Positions 54,427 to 63,801 are shown, numbered from the stretch's first letter. The stretch is 64,000 nucleotides of DNA from Bifidobacterium platyrrhinorum (GCF_010667645.1 NZ_WHZV01000001.1:634809-698808), one strand, 5' to 3'. A program made the numbers and translations. Notes: generated by a model not told the origin, from the letters alone.

Positions 54427-55143
54427 ATGAGTTCGTCTAGGAGCGTTTTGCTTTATCCTGAATCCTCAACACGCGACCTTGTGGAAGATTTAGGGAAAGA
54501 GTTGCATCTCAATGCGGATTATTGCAGAAGACATATTCGCAGAATCAGTTGGACGCCGCTTCTATTATTGCTAGCGGTTTGTTTTATAGCGTTCGGCACT
54601 TTCCGAAAACAAGGTTTTCTTTATGAGCTTTTTATTGCATTTGGAGGATTCCTTTTAGGCTGCGCAATGCCTTCTCCGGCATGGTTAAATCAATGGACGC
54701 AATCCGTCAATGATACTTTGAAAAATAGTCAAGGGGCTATCGGCATTTTTAGAGCTATATGGGTGAATACTCCCATGGGAGACCATTCTGGAGAGATGTG
54801 GTTCCCCAATGGGCGGGTAGGCGTTGGGAAGTTGCGCAAAATGTGGATGAAGTTTCGTTTTCCGCACATTGCAAGAACTTGGCGCCGGTTCTTCAGACCC
54901 GGCGTGTATCCACCATCACCCACGCCACTTCCGTTCGATAAGGATTCCCTCATAGGGAAGCTGCCAAACCGCTTGCATATGTGGAGGAAAAAACGACTTC
55001 TCTATCAAGTGTCGCGCTACCTATATGAATTGCATCCCACTCAACGGACTTTGAGTTATCTCATCAACTACGCTGATTATTATCGATGCCGGCTTCGTCC
55101 AGAAAAAATCAGCAAAGGCGTAATCCAGTTCCCTGATGAGTGA
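54427..55143 (+). CDS. AT-rich membrane protein, accessory (moron-like)
   Basis: A 238-aa protein with two membrane helices close together (WTPLLLLLAVCFIAFGTF and YELFIAFGGFLLGCAM) and a basic cytoplasmic C-terminal part. Not recognised. It is clearly AT-richer than its neighbours, interrupts the late operon, and has its own -10 (TATCAT) 7 nt before the ATG and its own terminator. This is the layout of a lysogenic-conversion gene; superinfection exclusion or a link with the toxin before it are possibilities. Confidence 0.6.
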   Translation: MSSSRSVLLYPESSTRDLVEDLGKELHLNADYCRRHIRRISWTPLLLLLAVCFIAFGTFRKQGFLYELFIAFGGFLLGCAMPSPAWLNQWTQSVNDTLKNSQGAIGIFRAIWVNTPMGDHSGEMWFPNGRVGVGKLRKMWMKFRFPHIARTWRRFFRPGVYPPSPTPLPFDKDSLIGKLPNRLHMWRKKRLLYQVSRYLYELHPTQRTLSYLINYADYYRCRLRPEKISKGVIQFPDE

Positions 55144-55170
55144 TAAAAGCACACACGTAATTCACTAATT

Positions 55171-55202
55171 AGCCATCGCGGATGTTCCGTGGTGGCTTTT
55201 CT
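55171..55202 (+). terminator. Terminator of the AT-rich membrane gene
   Basis: AGCCA (55171-55175) pairs with TGGCT (55193-55197), with further CGG/CCG pairing, and is followed by TTTTCTT. Confidence 0.75.
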
Positions 55203-55232
55203 TATGCCCGGATTCGGGTGGAAGGAGGCCGC

Positions 55233-55706
55233 ATGGCCGAAGACAACGACGCCCAGAACGCCGAACAGTCCGGTTCTCCGCCGGAGGACATCGACTGGAA
55301 GGCCCGCTACGAGGCCGAGGTCGAACGGGCGAAATCATGGCGGGGCAAGGCCGAGGCGAACAAAACGGCCGCAGATGAACTTGCCGCGTTGAAGGAATCC
55401 CAGCTGTCGGAGACGCAGAAGCTGGAAGCTCGTGCTGTTCGCGCCGAGAAGGAACTCAACGACCTGAAAACCGCCCAGCAACGGCTCACATGGCGCGACG
55501 AAGCAGCGAAGAAGACAGGCGTCCCCGTGGACTTGCTGCGCGGCGAGACCGCCGAGGAGATCAACGCGCACGCCCAGGCCATCAAGACGTATCTGGCCGC
55601 GCAATCCAAGCCGTCGGCGGCGAAGGTGACGAACCCGGCCGGCACTCCCGACGGCCAGACGAATCCGAACGTCGGACTGCTCAAACAGCTGTTCGGCGGC
55701 AAGTAA
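55233..55706 (+). CDS. Phage capsid scaffolding protein
   Basis: A 157-aa acidic and helical protein (long heptad region ESQLSETQKLEARAVRAEKE over residues 60-90) with a Gly-, Asn- and Pro-rich tail ending LLKQLFGGK. Location just before the capsid gene and the composition fit scaffolds. AAGGAGG precedes the ATG; the frame to 55182 is a shadow. Confidence 0.8.
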   Translation: MAEDNDAQNAEQSGSPPEDIDWKARYEAEVERAKSWRGKAEANKTAADELAALKESQLSETQKLEARAVRAEKELNDLKTAQQRLTWRDEAAKKTGVPVDLLRGETAEEINAHAQAIKTYLAAQSKPSAAKVTNPAGTPDGQTNPNVGLLKQLFGGK

Positions 55707-55737
55707 GCATCAACCCCAGAGTTAAGGAAATCGATTC

Positions 55738-56658
55738 ATGGTTCTGCAGACCAATCAGGTGACGCTGCCCACGTCCGTAAGCCTCGCGGTGGTGGGCAAG
55801 GCACACGACACCAGCACCATCGCCACGTTGAGCCCGGCGGACAAGCTCGGCTTCATGGACGACAAGTACAACGTGTTCACCGGCAAGGCCCGCGCCGAGG
55901 TCGTGGCCGAGGGCGCGAAGAAGAGCGGCTACGAGCAGCCGATCACGCCGAAGGAAGGCAAGCGGTTCACGGTGCAGTGCACCACGCGCGTCTCCAAGCA
56001 GCTCCAGTGGGCCGACGAGGACAACCAGCTCCAGATCCTCGACGCCATTCAGGCCGATCAGGCCGCGGCCCTCGGCGAAGCATTGGACTATGTGATCTAC
56101 CACGGCGTGAACCCCGCGTCCGGCGAGGAGATGACCGGCTACGAGGCGCTGGCGAAGATCGCCACTCAGGTCAAGGGCACGGATGACCAACTCGCCAACC
56201 TCGACGCGCTCACCGACCAGCTGCTGCGCGTGAACATCAACGGCGTGGCCCTGTCCCGCACGCTCGCGAACGAGCTTCGCAAGCTGCGCGTCTCCAACAC
56301 CGGCGGCCGACTGTTCCCGGAGATCCCGCTGAGTCTGAACGCGGGCACGTTGGACGGGATCCGTGCATGCACGAGCACGACCGTGGAGGGCCAGTACGTC
56401 AACGGCTCCACCGGGGTGCTCGCGTTCATGGGTGACTTCTCCACGATCAAATGGCGTCTCGTGCGCCCGATCACCGCCGAGGTCATCCCGTACGGCGACC
56501 CCGACAACACCGGCGTGGACCTCGCCGGCAGCAACCAGATCGCCTACAGGTCCGAGGCCGTGTTCTCCTACGCGATCATCGACCCGACCGCCATCGCCGT
56601 GCTCAATGTCACGAGCCCGGTGGCCGGCACCCGCAGCGTGAAGGCGGTGAAGCGTTGA
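55738..56658 (+). CDS. Major capsid protein (HK97 fold)
   Basis: A 306-aa capsid subunit. The E-loop region (TKARAEVVAEGAKK-like stretch at 45-65), the helix with LDYVIYHGVNPASG and the C-terminal strands VFSYAIIDPTAIAVLN are typical. No N-terminal cleavage segment is apparent, so the scaffold is separate. It is the most expressed late gene by position, and AAGGAAA precedes the ATG. Confidence 0.88.
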   Translation: MVLQTNQVTLPTSVSLAVVGKAHDTSTIATLSPADKLGFMDDKYNVFTGKARAEVVAEGAKKSGYEQPITPKEGKRFTVQCTTRVSKQLQWADEDNQLQILDAIQADQAAALGEALDYVIYHGVNPASGEEMTGYEALAKIATQVKGTDDQLANLDALTDQLLRVNINGVALSRTLANELRKLRVSNTGGRLFPEIPLSLNAGTLDGIRACTSTTVEGQYVNGSTGVLAFMGDFSTIKWRLVRPITAEVIPYGDPDNTGVDLAGSNQIAYRSEAVFSYAIIDPTAIAVLNVTSPVAGTRSVKAVKR

Positions 56659-57233
56659 GCGTGACCCCGGTCAAGACCCTCGTCGTCCAGACCGGCGACA
56701 GCGGCGTGCCCGTGCTCGCCGAACCGGTCAGGCTCATCAACCCCGACGGCACGCCGTTCACTGGCGCAAGTGCCGCCGTGACCGTGGACACGCTGAGCGG
56801 CGCCTCCTCCATCGGCAAGGCGGTGATGAAGGCATCGACCGGTGCCGGCGCTCGCACCGCCATCGGTGCCGGAACCTCCAACTTCAGCGGAGCGTACGGC
56901 GACCTGACCGGCAAGCCGACCATCCCGACGATGCCGACCGCCGCCACGCTGTCCGGGGCTACCACGGTCGGCAAGGCCGTCATGACGGCGGCTGACGCGG
57001 CCACGGCACGCAAGGCAATCGGCGCGGGCACCTCCAGCTTCACGGGCTCCTACACGGATCTGACGAACAAGCCGACCATCCCGACCGCGCCGACGTGGGC
57101 GACCATCTCCGGCAAGCCCGCAGCGGCCGCAGCCATCGCGGATCTCGCCGCCGGAGCCGACGCCGCGGCCATCGTCACTGCGGTGAACAAGGCGTTCGCC
57201 GCGTTGCGTACGTTCGGCGTCATCGCCAAATAA
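56655..57233 (+). CDS. Head-fibre or capsid decoration-like protein with internal repeats
   Basis: A 192-aa protein. Two copies of a roughly 46-residue unit (TLSGASSIGKAV...IGAGTSNFSGAYGDLTGKPTIP and TLSGATTVGKAV...IGAGTSSFTGSYTDLTNKPTIP) occupy the middle, as seen in phage fibre tips. The start is uncertain: TTG 56655 overlapping the capsid stop (TTGA), or GTG 56661. The C-terminal helix is alanine-rich (AAAIADLAAGADAAA). Confidence 0.68.
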   Translation: MSVTPVKTLVVQTGDSGVPVLAEPVRLINPDGTPFTGASAAVTVDTLSGASSIGKAVMKASTGAGARTAIGAGTSNFSGAYGDLTGKPTIPTMPTAATLSGATTVGKAVMTAADAATARKAIGAGTSSFTGSYTDLTNKPTIPTAPTWATISGKPAAAAAIADLAAGADAAAIVTAVNKAFAALRTFGVIAK

Positions 57234-57241
57234 GGCGGCAT

Positions 57242-57622
57242 ATGGCCGACGAGTTCAAACCGTTCGCCACATACGGGGACCTAGAACGCCGCTGGCATGC
57301 GCTCACCGGGCCGGAACGCGAGAACGCGACCGTGCTACTGGAGGATGCCACGCAGATCATCATGGACACCTGCCCCCGATGGTCGATGGCGTCCGAACGC
57401 ACGCTGACGGCGATCGCATGCGCGATGGTCATCCGCAAGATGTCGGTCGGCGACGACCGGCTGGGCGTGACGAACGCGCAGCAGACGGCCGGTAGCTTCA
57501 GCGAATCGTTCACGTACTCGAACCCGATGGGCGACCTCTACCTCACCAAGGCGGAGAAAAGCCGACTGGGCGGCGGCAAGGCGCGAGCCTTCCACCTCGA
57601 CATGAGCGGAGGCGGCCTGTGA
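57242..57622 (+). CDS. Head-tail connector (adaptor) protein
   Basis: A 126-aa helical protein of the gp6/gp15/Gp19-like adaptor group: LERRWHALTGPERENATV, then LLEDATQIIMD and ACAMVIRKM. Position after the capsid and before the stopper fits. Its stop TGA overlaps the next GTG start. Confidence 0.78.
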   Translation: MADEFKPFATYGDLERRWHALTGPERENATVLLEDATQIIMDTCPRWSMASERTLTAIACAMVIRKMSVGDDRLGVTNAQQTAGSFSESFTYSNPMGDLYLTKAEKSRLGGGKARAFHLDMSGGGL

Positions 57623-57963
57623 GAGGCGAGACCGTCACCGTATTGCGCCGCGTCCGAACCGGCGTGGACGAGGGCAACAATCCCGTCTATGAGTGGGAGC
57701 GCGAAACCATCGAGAACGTGCTCGTGGATTCGCCGGCCACCTCGGATGCGGACGATTCCAACCGGCCGGATGGCATGCGCGTGGACGCGGTGTTCCGCTT
57801 CCCGCGCTCCTATGCGGGCGGGCCGCTCGACGGCTGCCGGATTGTCATCCGCGGTGACGAAGAGAATCCGTACCACGTGGTCGGGCATCCGATTCCGGTG
57901 GATGGCGGCATGACGCCGACCGCATGGAACATGAGCGTCGAAGCTACCTACTCGGAAGGCTGA
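57619..57963 (+). CDS. Head closure (stopper) protein
   Basis: A 114-aa small beta-barrel-like protein (VTVLRRVRTGVDEGN, RIVIRGDEENPYHVVG) in the usual stopper position. GTG start with 4-bp overlap to the adaptor gene. Family resemblance is loose. Confidence 0.7.
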   Translation: MRGETVTVLRRVRTGVDEGNNPVYEWERETIENVLVDSPATSDADDSNRPDGMRVDAVFRFPRSYAGGPLDGCRIVIRGDEENPYHVVGHPIPVDGGMTPTAWNMSVEATYSEG

Positions 57964-57965
57964 TT

Positions 57966-58226
57966 ATGGGCAAGGTCAAGGTTCGGCTGCATAGTTCCGG
58001 CGTGCTGGACGTGCTCAACAGCGAGGGTGTGCGCGGCGATATCGAACGACGCACCGAGGCCATCATGGCCGCCGCCAACCGTATGCACAACGCCAAGGGC
58101 TACGTCGGTGACGTCGTCAGGACCGACCGGCCCCATGGCGCAGTGCGCGCCGTCACCCGGTACGCGAAGCGGTCGAACAAAAAGCACAACACGTTGTTGA
58201 AATCACTGGACGCCGGAAGGAATTAA
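57966..58226 (+). CDS. HK97 gp10-like tail joining protein
   Basis: An 86-aa basic protein with the helix VRGDIERRTEAIMAAANRMHN, typical of gp10-like joining proteins but shorter than usual. AAGGC precedes the ATG. Confidence 0.65.
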   Translation: MGKVKVRLHSSGVLDVLNSEGVRGDIERRTEAIMAAANRMHNAKGYVGDVVRTDRPHGAVRAVTRYAKRSNKKHNTLLKSLDAGRN

Positions 58227-58231
58227 ACAAC

Positions 58232-58588
58232 ATGTTGAGCATAGAAACCACGCTCGTGCAGTTCCTCAACCGCCAACCCGAGCTTACCGGCATCCCCGTC
58301 TCGACCGACGTGCCGCCGCAGCGGCCGGAACGGTTCGTGACCGTGGAGCGTGTGGGCGGCGACGAAACCCCGTTCACCGACCATCCCATGCTCGCCATCC
58401 AATGCTGGGGCACCAGCCGAATGCAGGCGTCGTTCCTCGCCCAGCGGGTGAAGACGCTGCTGGAGCGGGCGACGCGGATCCCGGCCGTGGCGAGGGTGCG
58501 CATCGAATCCACGCTCAACGACCCGCTCGACGAGCACACGCCACGCTACCAGATCACCGCCGAACTGACGGTGCACAAACACATGTAA
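58232..58588 (+). CDS. Tail terminator/completion protein
   Basis: A 118-aa protein (IETTLVQFLNRQPELTGIPV, LAIQCWGTSRMQASFLAQRV) with the fold and order of gpU-like tail terminators. It lies between the joining protein and the tube protein. Confidence 0.7.
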   Translation: MLSIETTLVQFLNRQPELTGIPVSTDVPPQRPERFVTVERVGGDETPFTDHPMLAIQCWGTSRMQASFLAQRVKTLLERATRIPAVARVRIESTLNDPLDEHTPRYQITAELTVHKHM

Positions 58589-58601
58589 GGAGACTCACTC
58601 T

Positions 58602-59330
58602 ATGGGCAAACCCAATGCTCAGATGGTGTCCGTCGGCAAGCCCCACGGCGACGGCGGACGCTACGCGGGCGGCGCCTGGTACGGCATCGTCGGCGAGGCC
58701 ACGCCGCCCACCGACGCGACCACCACACTGTCCGACAAGTTCCACGACCTCGGCTATCTTTCCGAGGACGGCGTGACGAACACCGTGGACCGCGACAGCG
58801 AGGACATCAACGCGTTCGGCGGCGACCGCGTGCTCTCCGTGACCACGAGCCGCGCGGAGAGCTTCCAGTTCGGCATGCTGGAGACCACGCCCGAAACGCT
58901 GGCCGTGACCTACGGACCCGACAACGTGGAGACCAAGACCGTGAACGGCAAGGACTCCATCACCGTCAAGCACAACAGCGCGGAACCGCCCGAACTGGTG
59001 TACGTGTTCGAGTTCGCGATGACCGGCAACAGGGTCAAGCGCATCGTCGTACCGGTCGGCAAAACCGGCGACGTGGACGACGTGACCTATGCCGACGGCG
59101 AGGCCATCACCTACACGCCCACCATCAACGCGTTCCCGGATGCCAACGGTAACACGGCGTACGAGTACATCGCCTACGTCACCGGCGTCGAAACGACCGC
59201 CGACGTCGCCGGAGACGAACCCGCGGCGATGTCCGACGCGGAAGTGCCCACGCTCGCCAAGGCCGCCGTCAAGGCCACGACGAAACGCAAGGCCACCGCC
59301 ACGAAGACGACCGCGGTCAAGACCGCCTGA
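58602..59330 (+). CDS. Major tail tube protein
   Basis: A 242-aa tube protein. The strand pattern includes WYGIVGEATPPTD, LGYLSEDGVTNTVDRDSEDI and SFQFGMLETT, with a C-terminal Lys-, Ala- and Thr-rich tail (from residue 218). AAGGAG precedes the ATG. It is followed by the chaperone genes, as expected. Confidence 0.88.
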   Translation: MGKPNAQMVSVGKPHGDGGRYAGGAWYGIVGEATPPTDATTTLSDKFHDLGYLSEDGVTNTVDRDSEDINAFGGDRVLSVTTSRAESFQFGMLETTPETLAVTYGPDNVETKTVNGKDSITVKHNSAEPPELVYVFEFAMTGNRVKRIVVPVGKTGDVDDVTYADGEAITYTPTINAFPDANGNTAYEYIAYVTGVETTADVAGDEPAAMSDAEVPTLAKAAVKATTKRKATATKTTAVKTA

Positions 59331-59439
59331 ACCATTCCCGATTCCCAGTCCGGTGGCGGTGCCGATGCCGTGTCCGCCGCCACCGGATCCAACCCACCAA
59401 CCCCATTGACGCGGCATGGCATGGAAGGACACGGAAACC

Positions 59440-59694
59440 ATGGCGATCATCATCAACGACTACCAGCCCAAAGGCGACGACTTCGTGGAAGTGCAGTTCC
59501 CCGGATCGAAGACCCGCTACAAGGTCAAAAGTTCCGACGCGCTGACCATCGGCGACCTCAGGGCCATCACGGGCGGCGACATCGAACGCTTCTACACGAT
59601 CTTCCCCGAAGAGGCGCATCCGCTGCTCGACCGACTGCACCCGCAGCAGCTCAACGACTTCATCACCGCGTGGACCGGCAGCCCAAAAGACTAG
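59440..59694 (+). CDS. Tail assembly chaperone, short form (gpG-like)
   Basis: An 84-aa protein starting MAIIINDYQPKG with strand-rich VEVQFPGSKTRYKV and a helix with AHPLLDRLHPQQLND. It ends six codons after a slippery site. It assists polymerisation of the tail around the tape measure. The start at 59440 is preferred over 59416 by spacing. Confidence 0.8.
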   Translation: MAIIINDYQPKGDDFVEVQFPGSKTRYKVKSSDALTIGDLRAITGGDIERFYTIFPEEAHPLLDRLHPQQLNDFITAWTGSPKD

Positions 59695-60089
59695 CCGCCG
59701 TCCAATGGCTCATCGACCAACACCGCGACGCGCTCGAATACGAGCTCATCCGCAACGGAGCCCGCCTCAGATGGCTCGGCACCCCGATGCTGTCATGGCA
59801 TGACGTATGGCTCATCGCCGCGAACGCTCCCGCCGGCAGTCGGCTTGCCACACTGCTGGACGAACGCAACGCATGGACCCCGGCCGACTGGTGGTTGCGG
59901 AGTATCGAATACTCGCTGCGATGGCTTGTATGGGCCAAGACCCGGGACGGGCAACGCAACCGCGGCAAACCGAAGCCCACGCCCGCACCCGGCGAAACCA
60001 CGCCGAAACGACGCGACCCGGAACTGACCGGCATGAGCAAACGACAGCTGCGCGCCTACCTCAACAGGCCACGCGTGGCACTCACATAA
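59670..60089 (+). CDS. Tail assembly chaperone, T part of gpGT fusion
   Basis: A 139-codon frame open from GTG 59670, which has no good ribosome site. It is probably made as the end of a -1 frameshift fusion beginning at 59440. The helical WLIDQHRDALEYELIRNG and a Trp-rich middle (WWLRSIEYSLRWLVW) are followed by a basic tail (Lys, Arg, Pro). This matches T-domain proteins that recruit the tube subunit. The whole fusion would be about 216 aa. Confidence 0.8.
   Translation: MDRQPKRLAAVQWLIDQHRDALEYELIRNGARLRWLGTPMLSWHDVWLIAANAPAGSRLATLLDERNAWTPADWWLRSIEYSLRWLVWAKTRDGQRNRGKPKPTPAPGETTPKRRDPELTGMSKRQLRAYLNRPRVALT
59682..59688 (+). other. Slippery heptamer CCCAAAA for -1 frameshifting
   Basis: In the short-form frame the codons are AGC CCA AAA GAC TAG. 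Slipping back one base reads CCC AAA AGA CTA and enters the downstream frame, which is open to 60089. This is the classical gpG/gpGT arrangement. Confidence 0.85.
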
Positions 60090-60125
60090 CCGAACAGCGC
60101 ATCCTTCGACGGAGAGGGGACGAAC

Positions 60126-62939
60126 GTGGCCACACTGGCGACCGCATGGGTGAACATCGTCCCCACGTTGAAGGGCGCGCAAAACAAGATCGCCGCCGAA
60201 CTCGGCGGCATCAACCTCAAACCCGCCGGCCAGAAGCTCGGCGGCAACCTCTCAACCAGCCTCGTCAAAGCATCCGGCAAAGGCTTCGCCACGATAGGCA
60301 AGCTCGGCCTCGGCGCACTCACCACCATCGGCGGCGGCATCACCGCGCTCGCCGCCAAGGGCGGATTCGCTCGTGCCCTGAACATCGAGAACGCCCAAGC
60401 CAAATTGAAGGGCCTCGGCCACAGTGCCGAATCCATCGCGGAGATCATGGCGAACGCGAACGCGGCCGTCAAAGGCACTGCCTACGGACTCGACGAAGCC
60501 GCCACCGTCGCCGCCAGCGCGGTCGCATCCGGCATCAAACCGGGCGAACAACTCACCAAGGTGCTGAAGACCGTCGGCGACACCGCGCAGATCGCCGGCA
60601 TGGGCTTCTCTGACGCGGGCGCGATCTTCACCTCCGTCATGGCCCGCGGCAAGCTCCAGGGCGACGACATGCTCCAGCTCACCAGCCGAGGTGTGCCCGT
60701 CCTGCAGGCCCTGAGCGACCAACTGGGCGTCTCCACCCAAGACGTATCCGACATGGTGTCGGAGGGCAAAGTCGACTTCCAGACCTTCGCCACCGCGATG
60801 GACAAATACCTCGGTGGTGCCGCACTGGCCGCAGGCGAGACCTTCAGCGGCGCGCTCGCCAACGTCAAGGCCGCGCTGAGCCGTCTCGGTCAGAAGGCAG
60901 CGACCCCGGCGTTGAACGCGCTGCGAGACGTGTTCAATGTGCTCACCCCAGCCATCGACAAGGTGAACGCCGCCATCCAACCGCTCGCCGACAAGCTCGG
61001 CTCCAAACTCGCCGGAGCGGTGGAACGCGTCACCCCGTGGATCCAGAAACTCGCCGACGGACTGGCGGACGGCAGCATCACCGTCAAGGACCTCGCCGAA
61101 CAGGTCGGCCTCTTGGTTGGCGCGTTCGCCGGATTCGCCACGATAGGCCAGTACACGCCGCAGATCCTCGACGCGTTCACCCTCGCTGGAGACGGCGCTG
61201 GCGCGCTCGTCTCCACGGTCAAAGGCAACTTCGGCAAGCTCAAGGGCATCGCCAGTGGCGCGGCCGGCATCTTCAACGACCTCGGCACCCGCTGGGGCAA
61301 CGCCCTCGGGCTCGTAGACGCGAACTTCGGCGGCGTCTTCGGCATGATGTCCAACCGGGTCAAGACCGGGCTTGGCGGCGTGGGCTCGACGCTCGTCGGC
61401 ATGTTCGACAGCAAGATCTACGTGCCCCTGCAACAGGGAATCGGCGGCATCGGCTCGAAGATTGCCGCACCGTTCCAGAGTCTTGCGGGCCGCGTGGGCG
61501 GATTCCTCTCACCGGTCACGAGCGCGTTCGGCACCGCGTTCCAAGGCTTCGGCTCGACGCTGGCCGCACCGATACAGGCCGGATTGAGCGGCATCGGGAA
61601 CATGTTCCTGAACTTCTTCAACCCGGCTAACTTCCTGAAATACTTCGGCATCGCCGCCATCATCGGTGCATTGGTCGTCGCACTGGGCGCGTTGAACACG
61701 AGCCTCGGCGGCCAGTTGCAGACCCACGTCACCGAGTTCCTGACCGTCAAACTGCCCGGATACATCACCGAGTTCCAGAACTGGGTCACCACCCAGCTGC
61801 CCGTGCTCATGCAATCCGGCCTGACCCTGCTTACCTCGGTGCTCCAAGGCATCACGGCCAACCTGCCGCAGATCCTCACCGTCGCCGCCGACATCCTCAC
61901 CTCGCTGGTGGACGGCATCGCCAACGCCCTGCCCACGCTGCTGCCAGTCGCCATGGAGATGATCCTCACCCTCGTGCAGGGCATCATCGACAACCTGCCT
62001 AAGATCATCAACTCCGGCCTGAATCTGCTCGCGAAGTTCATCGAAGGCATCCTCAACGCACTGCCGAAACTCATCGAGGCGCTGCCCAGAATCATCACGA
62101 GCTTCGTGGACGGCATCCTCGCGATGCTCCCGCAGATCCTCGCCACCGGCGTCGAACTCCTACTGAAGTTCATCAACGGCATCATCGCCGCGCTCCCACA
62201 GCTCATCGCCGCGCTGCCGCAGATCATCAGCGGGTTCGTCAACGGCATCAGCAAACATCTGCCGCGCATCATCGAAACCGGCCTCACCCTGCTCGGCAAG
62301 CTCGTGGTCGGCATCATCAAGGCCATACCGCAGCTCATCGCCGCACTGCCGCAGATCGTCAAGGCGATCTGGGACGGGCTGAGCAACGTGGACTGGGGCG
62401 GGCTCGGCCGCAACGTCATCAACGGCATCAAGAACGGTCTGATGAACGCGGGCGGAGCCATCAAGGATGCCATCGTCGGACTGGCGAAGAACGCGTGGAG
62501 CGCGGTCAAGAGCTTCTTCGGCATCGCGTCCCCGTCCAAGCTGATGCGTGACACCGTGGGCGTCATGGTCGGCCGAGGCCTCGCCAATGGCATCATCGAC
62601 ACCACACGAACCGTCAGCCGCGCCGCCACTGATCTCGCCGGCCAGACGTACGGCGCGTTCGACACCGTCATCGGAGACCATCCGTTCCAGCTGGAAACCG
62701 ATGCGGACGTGACCCGCACCGCCCGCATCCAGACCATCGCGGACGACACCAGCCACCGCAACACCGCCACCGGCACCACGATGAAGCCGCTCACTAAAGA
62801 CGACGTCATCACCGCCGTCACCGAGGCGCTACAATCCATGCCGGCGATGCGACTGCTGCTCGACAGCGGCGTGATGGCCGGCGAGCTCGCACCCGCCATT
62901 GACAAGGCGCTCGGCAACCGAAGGGCAAGGGGCTACTAG
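60126..62939 (+). CDS. Tape measure protein
   Basis: A 937-aa protein that sets tail length. The N-terminal part has the TMP signature (GLDEAATVAASAVASG, then DDMLQLTSRGVPVLQALS and VDFQTFATAMDKYLGG). Residues about 570-760 hold a degenerate hydrophobic repeat in LPQI- or LPKL-type units. Family rule of thumb (about 0.15 nm per residue) gives a tail near 140 nm. The GTG start follows GGAGAGGGG. The stop TAG overlaps the next GTG. Confidence 0.93.
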   Translation: MATLATAWVNIVPTLKGAQNKIAAELGGINLKPAGQKLGGNLSTSLVKASGKGFATIGKLGLGALTTIGGGITALAAKGGFARALNIENAQAKLKGLGHSAESIAEIMANANAAVKGTAYGLDEAATVAASAVASGIKPGEQLTKVLKTVGDTAQIAGMGFSDAGAIFTSVMARGKLQGDDMLQLTSRGVPVLQALSDQLGVSTQDVSDMVSEGKVDFQTFATAMDKYLGGAALAAGETFSGALANVKAALSRLGQKAATPALNALRDVFNVLTPAIDKVNAAIQPLADKLGSKLAGAVERVTPWIQKLADGLADGSITVKDLAEQVGLLVGAFAGFATIGQYTPQILDAFTLAGDGAGALVSTVKGNFGKLKGIASGAAGIFNDLGTRWGNALGLVDANFGGVFGMMSNRVKTGLGGVGSTLVGMFDSKIYVPLQQGIGGIGSKIAAPFQSLAGRVGGFLSPVTSAFGTAFQGFGSTLAAPIQAGLSGIGNMFLNFFNPANFLKYFGIAAIIGALVVALGALNTSLGGQLQTHVTEFLTVKLPGYITEFQNWVTTQLPVLMQSGLTLLTSVLQGITANLPQILTVAADILTSLVDGIANALPTLLPVAMEMILTLVQGIIDNLPKIINSGLNLLAKFIEGILNALPKLIEALPRIITSFVDGILAMLPQILATGVELLLKFINGIIAALPQLIAALPQIISGFVNGISKHLPRIIETGLTLLGKLVVGIIKAIPQLIAALPQIVKAIWDGLSNVDWGGLGRNVINGIKNGLMNAGGAIKDAIVGLAKNAWSAVKSFFGIASPSKLMRDTVGVMVGRGLANGIIDTTRTVSRAATDLAGQTYGAFDTVIGDHPFQLETDADVTRTARIQTIADDTSHRNTATGTTMKPLTKDDVITAVTEALQSMPAMRLLLDSGVMAGELAPAIDKALGNRRARGY

Positions 62940-63784
62940 TGAACACGAATCGGATCCGCGGTCTCGCACTCGACAAGAGCCGCCTGACCATCGACGGCAA
63001 GCACCTGAGTGATTACGCCGTGTTCACCGTGGCCGGCGGTATCACCATCGGTGAAGCGAAACCCGTGACGTCGTTCCAATCGGCTCCCGGCCGTTCCGGC
63101 GGATGGGATGCGACTCTGGACGATGCGCACGGGTATCCGGCCATGAATCGTCGCGAAATCACCGTGCAGATCGCCGCGACCGGCGACCCCATGGAGATCG
63201 AGGAAGCCAAGACACTCATCGGAGGTCGCAACGGCCGGCACGTACGCATCGGCGGATTGACCAGCCTCGGTGAATACCGCGGAAGGCTCGCCGTCGGCGC
63301 ATGGGCCGACCGGCACGATGCCGCCGGCGCGCTCCAGTGGAGCACTTGCACGCTCACCTTGGATGCGGAGCCGTACGCCTACGGGGCGGAACAACGCGTC
63401 GACCTGCTGCTCGACGGCAAGACGACGCACGCGCAGATTCTCGGCAACCGGCCCACACCGCCCGTGTTCCACCAACTCATCGACGAAAAAGTGGACGACG
63501 TGACGCCAGTCGCCACCACGCACACGTTCTCCGCCAACGACTCGACCGCGCGCGTGGCGAACACGCTCACCGGCGCCGGCCTCTGGGACGACCCGCACCC
63601 GTTGCTCATCGACTGCGAACAACGCAAGACCACATGGCGCGGCGAGGCACGGGCCATCGCCATAGACGACGACTATCCGACCGTGCCGCCCGGCCCCGTC
63701 ACCTTCAGCGGCACCGTAAGTCCGAAGACGAACGTGAAGAAGTACACGCAGTACGTCACCTACACGCCGCGGTGGCTGCTCTAG
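62939..63784 (+). CDS. Distal tail (Dit-like) protein
   Basis: A 281-aa baseplate protein. The N-terminal domain (DGKHLSDYAVFTVAGG, SFQSAPGRSGGWDATLDD) and the C-terminal strand-rich region fit the siphoviral Dit fold. It starts with GTG overlapping the tape measure stop. Confidence 0.82.
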   Translation: MNTNRIRGLALDKSRLTIDGKHLSDYAVFTVAGGITIGEAKPVTSFQSAPGRSGGWDATLDDAHGYPAMNRREITVQIAATGDPMEIEEAKTLIGGRNGRHVRIGGLTSLGEYRGRLAVGAWADRHDAAGALQWSTCTLTLDAEPYAYGAEQRVDLLLDGKTTHAQILGNRPTPPVFHQLIDEKVDDVTPVATTHTFSANDSTARVANTLTGAGLWDDPHPLLIDCEQRKTTWRGEARAIAIDDDYPTVPPGPVTFSGTVSPKTNVKKYTQYVTYTPRWLL

Positions 63785-63801
63785 AGAACGGAGGCGCCCG
63801 C

